Below, piece by piece: positions 44,485 through 52,543 of a stretch of DNA of 64,000 nucleotides (position 1 is its first letter; the number at the start of each line of letters is the position of its first letter). The notes beneath the pieces are model-generated. The model was not told the DNA's origin. It worked only from the letters and a program-made list of their open reading frames with translations, and made no database searches. The stretch is taken from NCBI RefSeq assembly GCF_014650035.1, contig NZ_BMUE01000008.1, positions 310,001 to 374,000 of the forward strand, read 5' to 3'. The stretch comes from Streptomyces lucensis JCM 4490 (GTDB taxonomy: Bacteria > Actinomycetota > Actinomycetes > Streptomycetales > Streptomycetaceae). The position numbers and the translations under genes were made by a program.

Positions 44485-45167
44485 GCGAGGCCCTCCAGCA
44501 TGATCCGCTCGGTGACGGTCAGGTACTGCTCGGCCGCTCGCCGGGCGCCGGCCTCGTCGCCGGACCGCACCGCGGCGACCACGGGCTCCAGGCGCCCCCG
44601 GGCCACCCCGGCGTCCGTGAACGGTGCCCTCAGTGCGGCGCGCACGGGAAGGTAGGCGTTGAAGAGGGTGTTGGTGAGCAGGACGTAGACGCGGTTCCCG
44701 GTGGCGCGCGCCAGGGCCCGGTGGACCTCGACGTCCGCCAGCTGTACGGCGTCCGCGTCCGCCGCCTCCCCCACGGCCGCCAGCAGGGCGGCCAGTTCGG
44801 TGCGCTGCCGTTCACTCGCCCGGCCCGCCGCGCGTTCGGCGATCAGGGCTCCGATGCTACGACGCACTTCGAACACCTCCCCGAGCCAGTCGGGGCTGTG
44901 CCGTACGAGCATCGGCAGCAGGTCGGCGCCGCCCAGGCGCAGGTAGTCGCGCACGCGGGTGCCGACGCCGTGCCGGGTCTCCAGGAGTCCGGCCTGCATC
45001 AGACGCCCGAACGCGTGCTTCAGGGTGGTGCGGGTGACTCCGTAGCCGTCGGCGAGCGTGCGCTCGGGCGGCAGATAGCCGCCCGCCGGATGGCGCCCGG
45101 TGAGGATGTCCTCACGCAGCCGGCTCTCCAGGGCGTCTACGAGGGTTTCGCGGGGCAGGGACTCCAC
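44481..45167 (-). CDS. FadR-type GntR regulator
   Basis: This 228-aa regulator has an N-terminal winged HTH (~5-70; LRREDILTGRHPAGGYLPPERTLADGYGVTRTTLKHAFGRLMQAGLLETRHGVGTRV) and a C-terminal helical FCD-type domain (~85-225) with ADVEVHRALARATGNRV. GTG 45167 has GGAGG 5 nt upstream. The HTH resembles E. coli FadR, so an acyl-CoA or other lipid-derived effector is possible. It is the first gene of the operon with the GMC enzyme. An AGTGG-repeat operator abuts its ribosome site. Confidence 0.87.
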   Translation of the reverse strand: MESLPRETLVDALESRLREDILTGRHPAGGYLPPERTLADGYGVTRTTLKHAFGRLMQAGLLETRHGVGTRVRDYLRLGGADLLPMLVRHSPDWLGEVFEVRRSIGALIAERAAGRASERQRTELAALLAAVGEAADADAVQLADVEVHRALARATGNRVYVLLTNTLFNAYLPVRAALRAPFTDAGVARGRLEPVVAAVRSGDEAGARRAAEQYLTVTERIMLEGLA

Positions 45168-45177
45168 GCCGTCCTCC

Positions 45178-45226
45178 AGTGGCTCAGTGGATGAGCCACT
45201 CAACCAGTGGGAGTCCGGTGAGTCAA
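45178..45226 (-). promoter_or_regulatory. promoter and AGTGG-repeat operator of the FadR-GMC operon
   Basis: On the + strand AGTGGCTCA (45178-45186) and TGAGCCACT (45192-45200) form a perfect 9-bp inverted repeat; a further AGTGG lies at 45206-45210. The core AGTGGATGAGCCACT (45186-45200) is nearly identical to one at 48539-48553. On the minus strand a -35 TTGACT (45226-45221) and a weak -10 TTGAGT (45203-45198) place the operator over the -10 and start, fitting repression. Confidence 0.55.
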
Positions 45227-45531
45227 TGCCCTCGGCACGAGTTCGCCGCCGGACTCCCGTCCGTGTGCGAGAGGTTGAGGCATGGTCAGAGCGGCGTTCC
45301 GGCGCGGGGTTCCGGTGCGGGGACGCGCTGACGGGTACGCGGAACACGGCCGAGCGCCCCGGGATCGGCCCGGGGCGCCCACTCGCGGCAGCCGCTTCCC
45401 TGTACCGCGGCGACGCCCGCATGACCGGCGCCGAGCCGCACCACCATCGCGCGTGGCCGCGGCGAGCGCACGGCACACGCCCGCCGGGTCACCGTTTCGT
45501 AAGGCGGGACGTCCGCGCGAAGGGTCCTGTC
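45227..45531. other. intergenic stretch, no gene seen
   Basis: About 305 bases separate the FadR operon promoter from the 3' end of the kinase gene on the same strand. Open frames cross it but lack ribosome sites and coding-type codon use. No strong hairpin or repeat was noticed. It probably holds upstream sequences of the FadR operon and the 3' untranslated region of the kinase, though the latter is transcribed the same way. Confidence 0.4.
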
Positions 45532-47244
45532 TCAGGAGCCGCTGGCCACGACCTTCAGCACCCTGCCCTTGGGATCCGCTTGCACATAGCCGCCCTCGCC
45601 GTACTTGTCGCTGAGGTACACGGACATCCCCGCGGGCGTGCCGAAGATCTTGTCCGGCGTGTTCAGCAGCAGGTAGCGGGAGGTGACGTGGTCGACCTTG
45701 AGCTTCCTGACGCTCTCGCGCAGCAGCGCGGGCACCGCGTCCCAGTCGAACCCGTCCAGGGTGACGGGTGTCTGGTTGCCGGGCAGCGTGGAGCTGATGA
45801 TGCCCTTCCTCACGCCCTCACCGGCACGGTAGGTGTACGTGTCGTACTTGGTGTCACTGCCCTTCACCATCAGCTCGGCGTCGATGTACTGCGGGTACAC
45901 CGTGAGGCTCCCGAAACGGCTTCGGCCGGTCTCCTTCTCGAACGCCTGGACGGCGGTGCGGATACCGGCCGGAGTCAGCAGGTCCTTCGTGCCGGCCCCC
46001 GCAGTCCTCTCGGGTGACGCGGAGGAGGCCGGTCCGGCCCCCGACGGTGTCCTGGCCGCCGGACCTGTGGAGGCCGGGGACCCCGACGCACCGGAGGCCC
46101 GGGTGCTGCCATCGGGCCAGAGCGTCCACACGAGCGTGCCGGCGAGCGCCACCACCACGGCGGGCAGGCCGGCCGGCGCCCAGCGCCCGCGGCGGCCGCG
46201 GCGCACGGGCACGGTCGTGGAGGAGGGACGGGTGTCCGCCGGCTTCGACGGCACCGTGTGTGCGGGGCGGGCGTCGTACGGCCCGGGGCGCATTCCGGGC
46301 GGCGGCCCGAAGCCGGGTGCCGCCGTGCTCGCCGTGGCCGGCGGTGCCGGTACGGCGGGCGGGGGCTGCAGGGGGTAGGAGGTGGGTGTGCGGGAGTCGT
46401 GGGCCGCGGCCTCCAGCATCCGGTCCAGTTCCCGGGCACCGGGCCGTGCCGAGGGCTCGCGGACGAGAACCCGGACCAGGACGTCGCCGAGCGCACCGGC
46501 CCGGACCGGTGGGGGCACCTGCTCGCTGAGGACGGCCGCGAGCGTCGCCAGTGTGGTGCCCCTGCGCAGGGGGTGACGGCCCTCCACGGCGGTGTAGAGC
46601 ATCATCGCCAGCGACCACAGGTCCGAGGCGGGCCCTCCCTCGTGACCGGCGACGCGTTCCGGGGCCATGTAGTCGGGGGTGCCGATGACCGACCCGGTGG
46701 CCGTGAGGGTGGTCGCCTCGCGGATCGCCGCGATGCCGAAGTCGGTGAGCACCGGACGGCCGTCCGGGCGCAGCAGGACGTTGGCCGGTTTCACGTCACG
46801 GTGCTGGATGCCCGCCTCGTGCGCCGCGCGCAGCGCGGCCAGCACTTCGCGTCCGAGCAGCGCCGCCTCCCCGGGATCCATGGGGCCGCGGGCGAGACGG
46901 TCGGCCAGGGAACCGCCGGTGACCAGTTCCATGACGATCCAGGGGTAGGTCCCCGGGCCGCCGTCCACGATGTGGTGGATCGTCACCACGTTGGGGTGCT
47001 CGACCCGGGCCAGGGCGCGCGCCTCCCGCAGGACCCGTTCCCGCAGCATGAGGGCGGCTTCCGGGTCGTACTCGGCGAGGTCCGGATCGGGTGGCCGCAC
47101 CTCCTTGACGGCCACGCTCCGGTGCAGGACGAGGTCCTGGGCCGTCCAGACCATGCCCATGCCGCCACCGCCGAGCCGTTTCCGCAGCTCGAACCGCCCG
47201 TCGACAACCCGTCTGCCGCTGCTGCCGTCGCCCGCATCGCTCAT
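45532..47244 (-). CDS. membrane-anchored Ser/Thr protein kinase
   Basis: This 570-aa kinase has a catalytic domain at ~15-280: LGGGGMGMVW (24-33), ATP lysine Lys47 (AVKEV), HRDVKPAN, LTDFGIAAIR and PDYMAPERV. A proline-rich linker leads to a membrane helix at ~354-373, then an outside domain of ~190 residues that reads like a small folded unit (YPQYIDAELMVKG..., YKYDTYTYRAGEGVRKG). The ATG at 47244 (MSDAGDG) is chosen over 47256. Activation loop TTLTATGSVIGTP carries likely phosphorylation threonines. It lies downstream of the DUF3103-like gene, beyond a terminator. Confidence 0.9.
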   Translation of the reverse strand: MSDAGDGSSGRRVVDGRFELRKRLGGGGMGMVWTAQDLVLHRSVAVKEVRPPDPDLAEYDPEAALMLRERVLREARALARVEHPNVVTIHHIVDGGPGTYPWIVMELVTGGSLADRLARGPMDPGEAALLGREVLAALRAAHEAGIQHRDVKPANVLLRPDGRPVLTDFGIAAIREATTLTATGSVIGTPDYMAPERVAGHEGGPASDLWSLAMMLYTAVEGRHPLRRGTTLATLAAVLSEQVPPPVRAGALGDVLVRVLVREPSARPGARELDRMLEAAAHDSRTPTSYPLQPPPAVPAPPATASTAAPGFGPPPGMRPGPYDARPAHTVPSKPADTRPSSTTVPVRRGRRGRWAPAGLPAVVVALAGTLVWTLWPDGSTRASGASGSPASTGPAARTPSGAGPASSASPERTAGAGTKDLLTPAGIRTAVQAFEKETGRSRFGSLTVYPQYIDAELMVKGSDTKYDTYTYRAGEGVRKGIISSTLPGNQTPVTLDGFDWDAVPALLRESVRKLKVDHVTSRYLLLNTPDKIFGTPAGMSVYLSDKYGEGGYVQADPKGRVLKVVASGS

Positions 47245-47268
47245 GCGCGGGAGCATAGTTGCCGCCGC

Positions 47269-47304
47269 CGACGGCCGTGGTGACGGCCCCCGGCACGGCC
47301 GTCG
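47269..47304 (-). terminator. hairpin terminator after the DUF3103-like gene
   Basis: Arms CGACGGCCGTG (47269-47279) and CACGGCCGTCG (47294-47304) pair perfectly over 11 bp with a 14-nt loop. It lies 7 bp past the stop of the 47311-48459 gene and ahead of the kinase start, isolating the two genes. Confidence 0.65.
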
Positions 47305-47310
47305 GGGCGG

Positions 47311-48459
47311 TCAGAACTGCTGGACGAAGTACGGTTCGACGGTCATCCAGCCGTTGCCCGAGGCACCGTCGATCCGGCCCGTGGAGTTCCTGGACAGGGT
47401 GTACCAGGATTCCACGTAGTCGGGGTCGTCGGTGAACCAGGAGTCGGGCATCGCGCTCAGGACCGCGTTCACCAGGGGGATGTAGGCCCCCTGATCGGTC
47501 ACGGTGAGCAGGGCCGTGGTGAGCGCCTGGGCAAGCGCCTTGTAGTTGGTGCCGTCGTCGTCCTCCATCATGACGACGTCGGCCAGGTCGTACTTGTAGT
47601 TCGACCAGTTGACCAGTATCTGGTTCGGGTGGTAGATGGTGCCGTCGTAGCCCAGGTACGGCATGTCGACGGAGTCGACGCGCGCCTTGCCGTCCGGTCC
47701 GAAACCGGTCACCAGCGAGAACATCTCGGCCGCGCCCTTGAACCAGGGCTCCTCGTCGTCCTTCACCTCCACGGCGGTGACCTTGGTGGCCCACCAGCCG
47801 CCCGCTGCGGAGGTGTTCGCCGACCCGTTCCCGGGTGCGGCGAGCCCCTTGCCGGCGAGTGCCTCGCGCACCACCGCCAACCCCGCCCGATGGGCCTTGG
47901 AGACGTCGACGTCCAGGATGTAGAGGGGGCGCTCGGGTGTCCGGGAGGTGTTCACGGCGTGGACGTGGCCCCGGGCGTCGTATGCCGTGAGGGTCTTGGC
48001 GTCGTCGTCGGCTGCCGCGACGGCGACCCATGGGGTGACACCGGTGCTCAGGCGCGGCCGCATGGCCGGCGCGGCAAGGCGCACGCGCAGCAGCGGCCCG
48101 GTGCTCGCGGGCAGTCCCTTGAGGGTCAGGATGCGCCGGTTCGCGGCGGCGACCGAGGTGCCCAGTTCCTTCCCCGCCGGGTTCCCTGCCGTGGCGGCCA
48201 GGTTCTGCAGGTCCACGTCTCGTGCCGCGCCGAGCGCGGCCGTGCGGACCCGTTCCCTCCACCGCGGATCCCGCAACGAGGAGGCCAGTGAGCGCGCGAC
48301 CCCCTGCTCCGTCGCCTGGACCGGGGAGGGACGGGACACCGGTGTCCGTTGACTCGGGTGCGCCGCCGTCGAGGCGATCGCCGGCTGGGCGGTGCCGGCG
48401 ACGACGCACAGCATCATGCCGATCAGGGCACCGCGCCGTTTCGAGGGTCTGCTCACCAT
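47311..48459 (-). CDS. secreted DUF3103-like protein
   Basis: This 382-aa protein has a signal peptide (~1-30, ending AQPAIAS) and a long mature domain with blocks WWATKVTAVEVKDDEEPWFKGAAEM, YHPNQILVNWSNYKYDLADVVMMEDDDGTNYK and a ~80-aa C-terminal part; these recall the DUF3103 family of secreted proteins, whose function is unknown. ATG 48459 has AAGGAG upstream. Its promoter region shares an AGTGG-repeat operator with the FadR-GMC operon, so it is probably controlled by the same regulator. I would trust the family name moderately. Confidence 0.72.
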   Translation of the reverse strand: MVSRPSKRRGALIGMMLCVVAGTAQPAIASTAAHPSQRTPVSRPSPVQATEQGVARSLASSLRDPRWRERVRTAALGAARDVDLQNLAATAGNPAGKELGTSVAAANRRILTLKGLPASTGPLLRVRLAAPAMRPRLSTGVTPWVAVAAADDDAKTLTAYDARGHVHAVNTSRTPERPLYILDVDVSKAHRAGLAVVREALAGKGLAAPGNGSANTSAAGGWWATKVTAVEVKDDEEPWFKGAAEMFSLVTGFGPDGKARVDSVDMPYLGYDGTIYHPNQILVNWSNYKYDLADVVMMEDDDGTNYKALAQALTTALLTVTDQGAYIPLVNAVLSAMPDSWFTDDPDYVESWYTLSRNSTGRIDGASGNGWMTVEPYFVQQF

Positions 48460-48522
48460 GCTCCTTCTGCGTTGGCCGGCGCCGCACCTTCGTGGGGTGC
48501 GGCGCCGACAGGTCAGAGTACG

Positions 48523-48588
48523 AGTGGTTCAGTGGACCAGTGGATCAGCCACTGATGCAGTGAAGCAGTAGGCGTTGACTGCGTCAAC
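48523..48588 (-). promoter_or_regulatory. AGTGG-repeat operator and promoter of the DUF3103-like gene
   Basis: AGTGG repeats stand at 48523, 48531 and 48539, exactly 8 bp apart, followed by CCACT at 48549-48553. The core AGTGGATCAGCCACT (48539-48553) differs by one base from the one at 45186-45200. The minus strand has -35 TTGACG (48587-48582) and a weak -10 TTCACT (48564-48559). A perfect inverted repeat GTTGAC-N3-GTCAAC (48574-48588) overlaps the -35. Confidence 0.55.
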
Positions 48589-48727
48589 TACCGTACGAGA
48601 AAAGCCCGTTGGGAGGAGTGCCGTCGGCTGCCCACCTCTGCGGCGCGGCCTCGGGGAGGCACGGCCCGGAGGACGCCGGCAGACGCGCTTCCGGCAGCGG
48701 CAGCGCCCCGGCCGATAGGGTCCTGGC

Positions 48728-49165
48728 ATGGATATCCGGGTGGAGATCGTCCAGGAGGCGAGTGGGGAACTCGTCGACGCCTTCGAGCGGCTGCTTCCGC
48801 AGTTGTCCGCGACCGCCAGGCCTCTGGACGAAGCGGCGGTCGGCCGGCTGGTGTCGTGTGACACCAGCACCGTACTCGTCGCGCGGATGCCCGACACGAT
48901 CGTCGGCACCCTGACCCTGGTGTTGCTGCCGTTGCCGTCCGGCCTGCGGGCGCGCGTCGAAGACGTGGTCGTCGACGGCGCGGCGCGAGGACGTGGCGTC
49001 GCCGGTCTCCTCATCCGGGAGGCCCTGCGGATCGCCCGGGAGGCGGGCGCCCGAACGGTTGACCTCACCTCCCGGCCGGATCGTGCGGCGGCGAACCGGC
49101 TGTACGAGCGTCTCGGCTTCCAGGCCCGGCAGTCCACCGTCTACCGGTGTCCGGCCGGGGGGTAG
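48728..49165 (+). CDS. GNAT family N-acetyltransferase
   Basis: This 145-aa protein has the GNAT fold: VEDVVVDGAARGRGVAGLLIREALRIARE carries the acetyl-CoA motif (RGRGVA), and RPDRAAANRLYERLGFQ the C-terminal motif. Substrate unknown; it could acetylate an amine, amino group or small antibiotic. It is monocistronic, with a strong hairpin 16 bp downstream. The AGTGG operator upstream points the other way, so its control by the FadR-like regulator is doubtful. Confidence 0.88.
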   Translation: MDIRVEIVQEASGELVDAFERLLPQLSATARPLDEAAVGRLVSCDTSTVLVARMPDTIVGTLTLVLLPLPSGLRARVEDVVVDGAARGRGVAGLLIREALRIAREAGARTVDLTSRPDRAAANRLYERLGFQARQSTVYRCPAGG

Positions 49166-49180
49166 GCGTGCCGCCCCGTT

Positions 49181-49207
49181 CGGCGCACGCACCGCCGGCG
49201 TGCGCCG
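49181..49207 (+). terminator. hairpin terminator after the GNAT gene
   Basis: Arms CGGCGCACGC (49181-49190) and GCGTGCGCCG (49198-49207) pair perfectly over 10 bp with a 7-nt loop, 16 nt after the stop codon. Confidence 0.65.
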
Positions 49208-49383
49208 GTGCCGGGAGTCCGGCTGGGTAAACCGGCGCCGTAGACACCCGGACGTAGTCCGCCGCCGGCTACCGCGTCGGGGTGATCCCGAAATCAACCT
49301 GTGCCGGATGTCCGCCGGGATCGCCGCGCGTAGCTTCGTGCGTGTGCTGAAGCCTCAGCTCGCAAACGAGAGGAGACGACCCG

Positions 49384-49869
49384 ATGAAGACTCGGCAGAA
49401 GGCCGCTGTCGCCCTCAGTGCAGGTACGTTGATCGCGGGTGGGTTCGCCGCGCTGCCGGCCCAGGCGGCCTCCGGATCCTCACAGGCCGACGCCTACATG
49501 GCCGCGGTCCCCCACGGCAAGAAGCTCAGCAGCAACGAGATCTCCTACGAGAACGGGCAGGTCCGTGTGCTGATGTCCGCGACCAGGGCATCGTGCCGGG
49601 CCGGCTGGTACTGCGTCTGGGAACACAGCAACTTCCGGGGTGCCATGGCCCAGTGGAGCACCACCAAGGCGCACTGCAAGAAGTTCAAGTTCACCGACTA
49701 CTGGAAGAACAAGGTGTCCTCCTTCCGCGCACGCGGGGGATGCGAACTCGGCAACTACTTCCTCAAGGACGCCAAGGCGCACCAGCCCGACCCCTTCGAG
49801 CCCTTCGAGGGAGGCAAGGCGTACGTCCGCTACAACGACCGCTACGACTACGCGTCCAAGGGACTGTGA
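49384..49869 (+). CDS. peptidase inhibitor family I36-like secreted protein
   Basis: This 161-aa precursor has a signal peptide ending around residue 28 (LPAQA-AS) and the I36 (Streptomyces metalloprotease inhibitor) pattern: SCRAGWYCVWEHSNFRGAMAQWS, then HCKKF and GGCELG, giving four cysteines for two disulfides. I36-type folds are beta/gamma-crystallin-like; many members have no shown inhibitory activity. It is secreted. ATG 49384 is preceded by GAGAGGAG. It stands alone between hairpin and HATPase gene. Confidence 0.87.
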   Translation: MKTRQKAAVALSAGTLIAGGFAALPAQAASGSSQADAYMAAVPHGKKLSSNEISYENGQVRVLMSATRASCRAGWYCVWEHSNFRGAMAQWSTTKAHCKKFKFTDYWKNKVSSFRARGGCELGNYFLKDAKAHQPDPFEPFEGGKAYVRYNDRYDYASKGL

Positions 49870-49957
49870 GGTGACCGTTCCGGTGGCCCGCCCGGGTTGA
49901 GGACGCCGATACCGGGGCAGACGGGACGAGCACCGTGGTCGAGCCGAAGGAGCGACA

Positions 49958-50395
49958 GTGACGCAGGACTCGTCGATGAGAGCTGTCGGATGGGCGCGTT
50001 CGCTGCCGGTCAGCAGCGGCGTGAAGGTGGCGAGGGACTGGACGCGGGCGCACCTGGCGACGCTCGGCTGGGCACGGACGGCACCGGATCTGGTGGACTC
50101 GGTGGTGCTGGCCGTTTCCGAGCTGGTCACCAACGCCCACGTCCACGCCCGCAGCACGGCACAGCTCATCCTCACCTGGGATCAGGAGTGCCTGCACGTG
50201 ACCGTCCATGACGCCTCGTCCCGGCTGCCCGAGCAACGCCAGGCCGGAGACGACGCCCTCGGAGGACGCGGGATGGTCCTGGTCGACGCCCTGGCGGACG
50301 ACTGGAAGGCCCACCGCTGCCCGCGCGGCAAGGACGTCACCGCCTGCTTCCAGCCGCCCGCCGACGCCCGGTCCGGCGGGAACGGCGAGGTGTGA
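49958..50395 (+). CDS. ATP-binding anti-sigma-like protein (HATPase_c)
   Basis: This 145-aa protein has the RsbW/SpoIIAB-type HATPase fold: VVLAVSELVTNAHVHA (N box, Asn in ELVTNA), HDASSRLP (G1 box) and DDALGGRGMVLVDALADDW (G2 box). Such proteins phosphorylate or bind antagonists and control sigma factors; Streptomyces has dozens. GTG 49958 has AAGGAG upstream. The adjacent convergent gene encodes a PP2C phosphatase, the usual opposing partner. Its sigma target is unknown. Confidence 0.85.
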   Translation: MTQDSSMRAVGWARSLPVSSGVKVARDWTRAHLATLGWARTAPDLVDSVVLAVSELVTNAHVHARSTAQLILTWDQECLHVTVHDASSRLPEQRQAGDDALGGRGMVLVDALADDWKAHRCPRGKDVTACFQPPADARSGGNGEV

Positions 50396-50560
50396 CGCCG
50401 AGGGCGGCGACGTGGCACGAGGCCGCGTGGATTCGTTCACGCGAGCCCGTCGCGCCCTCGGCTGAGAGGGACCCGCCATCCAAGTCGCTCCACGACACCG
50501 GGGAGTGGAGAGCGCGGACGCGCTCCGGGCGTCGGCGCGGCGCGGAAACCGGCGGGGCGG

Positions 50561-52297
50561 TCACTCCGCGGCGAGGCCGGGCTGGTGCCCGCCGGTGTGC
50601 GGTGTGCGCAGCACCAGGAGGGCGACGTCGTCGTGGCCGGGTGGGTGAACGCGCCGCAGCAGCTGGTCGGTGAAGGACTCCAGAGGGCGGTGGGCGAGGG
50701 CGGCGGCGTGCTGGCGCAGTCTGTTCAGGCCCTCGTCGAGGGTGTGGCCGGGTGCTTCGACCAGGCCGTCGGTGTAGAGCACGAGGGTGCAGCCGGGCGG
50801 CAGCAGCGCGGTGGCGTCCGGGCGGGAGGCGTTCACTCCGGTGCCCAGCAGCAGACCGTGCCCGTCGGTGAGGTACTGGGCGAGGCCGTCGCGGCTGACG
50901 AGCAGCGGGGGGAGGTGGCCGGCGTTGGTCCAGGACAGCTGCCAGTGACCGTCGCAGTGAAGGATCCTGGCGAATATCAGGGTGGCCATGGCGACGTCGG
51001 TGATGGGCATGATCGCCTCGTCGAGACGTTCCACGATCCGGCTGCAGGGCTCTCGCTCCGACCAGGCGTACGCACGGAGCATGTTGCGCAGCTGGGCCAT
51101 CCCGGCGGCGGCCTCCAGATCGTGGCCCACGACGTCCCCGACGGCCAGGGCCGTGGCGCTGTCGGACAGCGTGAAGGCGTCGTACCAGTCGCCGCCGACC
51201 TGCGAGGCGTCGGGGGCGGGCAGGTACCGGACCGTCATCTCCAGGCCCGGCACGCGCGGCATCTGGGGCAGGAGGTGGTTCTGCATGGTCTCGGCGACCG
51301 CGCGCTGACGCTGGTAGAGACGGGCGTTGTCCAGCGCCAGGCCGGCGCGGCGGGCGATGTCCTCGAACAGGGGAAGGTCGGCGACGGTGAAGTTCCCCGG
51401 CTTGGTGGCGCGTCCCAGGGTGAGGGCCCCGAGGACGGCACGGGTGCTGCGGATCGGGGCGATGGCCGCTGAACGGATGCCCGTGGCCTCGAACAGACGG
51501 CGTTGCTCGACCGCGATGCCGGAATCCGGGGCCTGCTGGTAGGTCTCGGGGCCGGCCAGGGTGGACGCGACACCGCGCAGGGCCCGGGACAGCGGCATGG
51601 GGCTGCTCTCCGGTACGGGTGGCATCGGCCCCTGGAGGTCCTCGTGGTACACGAGACCGTCCCCGTCGGCCTGGACCACCGCGGTACGCCATACCTCGTC
51701 CCGCTCGGTGATCAGGTCGATCACGGCCCAGTCCGCCAGCCGCGGCACCACCAGGCCGACGAGCCGGCGCAGCGCCTCGTCCACGTCCAGGGTGGAGGTC
51801 AGCTGAGTGGTCGTCTCGGCCAGCAGGGCCAGTCGTTCGAAGTCGGTCAGCGTCTCGGCGGCATGCTCCTGGCGCGGCCCGGCGGCCCTGGCCTGTCCGG
51901 CGGAGTGGAAGATCACGAGCGTGCCGGACTCGTGGTCGCGCACCTGGTACGGGGTGATCATCCATGAGACGGGCAGGAGGGAGTCGTCTCCCCGGGCGAA
52001 ATAGTCCTCTGCGGACTGGGCCGGACGTCCGGCGTGGAAGGCCTGCCGCATGCCGCACTGCGTCGCGGTTAGGGGCTGACCCTGGGGTCCGCGGTGCAGC
52101 AGCTCATGGGCGTCCTGGCCCACGAGATCCTCGGCGGACCGGGCCAGGAGGTGCTCGGCGCGGCTGTTGACGGCGACGATGCGGCCCTCTTCGTCCACGA
52201 TGTACGCTCCGGCACCCACCGCCTCCAGCTCCAGGCTGGTTCGCGGTGCTGTCCGGGACTGCTCGTGGTCGCTCTTCGTGGACTCCGGCCCCGCCAT
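50561..52297 (-). CDS. PAS-GAF-PP2C sensor phosphatase
   Basis: This 578-aa soluble protein has a PAS domain (~22-130; VGAGAYIVDEEGRIVAVNSRAEHLL), a GAF domain (~150-315; LTSTLDVDEALRRLVGLVVPRL, ARRAGLALDNARLYQ) and a C-terminal SpoIIE-type phosphatase (~330-565; VGGDWYDAFTLSDSATALAVGDVVGHDLEAAAGMA, NAGHLPPLL, LVLYTDGLVE, HDDVALLVL). ATG 52297 follows GGAGG. It likely senses a small molecule or redox signal and dephosphorylates an anti-sigma antagonist, opposite to the HATPase protein encoded next door. Confidence 0.9.
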   Translation of the reverse strand: MAGPESTKSDHEQSRTAPRTSLELEAVGAGAYIVDEEGRIVAVNSRAEHLLARSAEDLVGQDAHELLHRGPQGQPLTATQCGMRQAFHAGRPAQSAEDYFARGDDSLLPVSWMITPYQVRDHESGTLVIFHSAGQARAAGPRQEHAAETLTDFERLALLAETTTQLTSTLDVDEALRRLVGLVVPRLADWAVIDLITERDEVWRTAVVQADGDGLVYHEDLQGPMPPVPESSPMPLSRALRGVASTLAGPETYQQAPDSGIAVEQRRLFEATGIRSAAIAPIRSTRAVLGALTLGRATKPGNFTVADLPLFEDIARRAGLALDNARLYQRQRAVAETMQNHLLPQMPRVPGLEMTVRYLPAPDASQVGGDWYDAFTLSDSATALAVGDVVGHDLEAAAGMAQLRNMLRAYAWSEREPCSRIVERLDEAIMPITDVAMATLIFARILHCDGHWQLSWTNAGHLPPLLVSRDGLAQYLTDGHGLLLGTGVNASRPDATALLPPGCTLVLYTDGLVEAPGHTLDEGLNRLRQHAAALAHRPLESFTDQLLRRVHPPGHDDVALLVLRTPHTGGHQPGLAAE

Positions 52298-52543
52298 GTC
52301 CTCGCCTCCAGATCGGGCTGTCTGCCTCGCCACGGTCCGTGTGCGCCGTGGGTCGTCGTGTGCACATCTCCGTGTTCCCCGGCGCCGTGAAAGTGAGCAG
52401 GTCCGGTGACGACCGATGCGGCGCACCCGCCGCCCAAGCGTGGCAGTCGCGTACATGACCGGTAGGGGCACCGACAGCATTCGGCGATCTCGGGGCAGTG
52501 GTAACGAGTGATCTTCGTCGTCACTGTCCAGGAGGAAGCCGGC

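Noticed and set aside
45282..45614. 110-codon frame upstream of the FadR-like gene
   Set aside because: Arg/Pro-rich translation without ribosome site and running into the antisense of the kinase gene.
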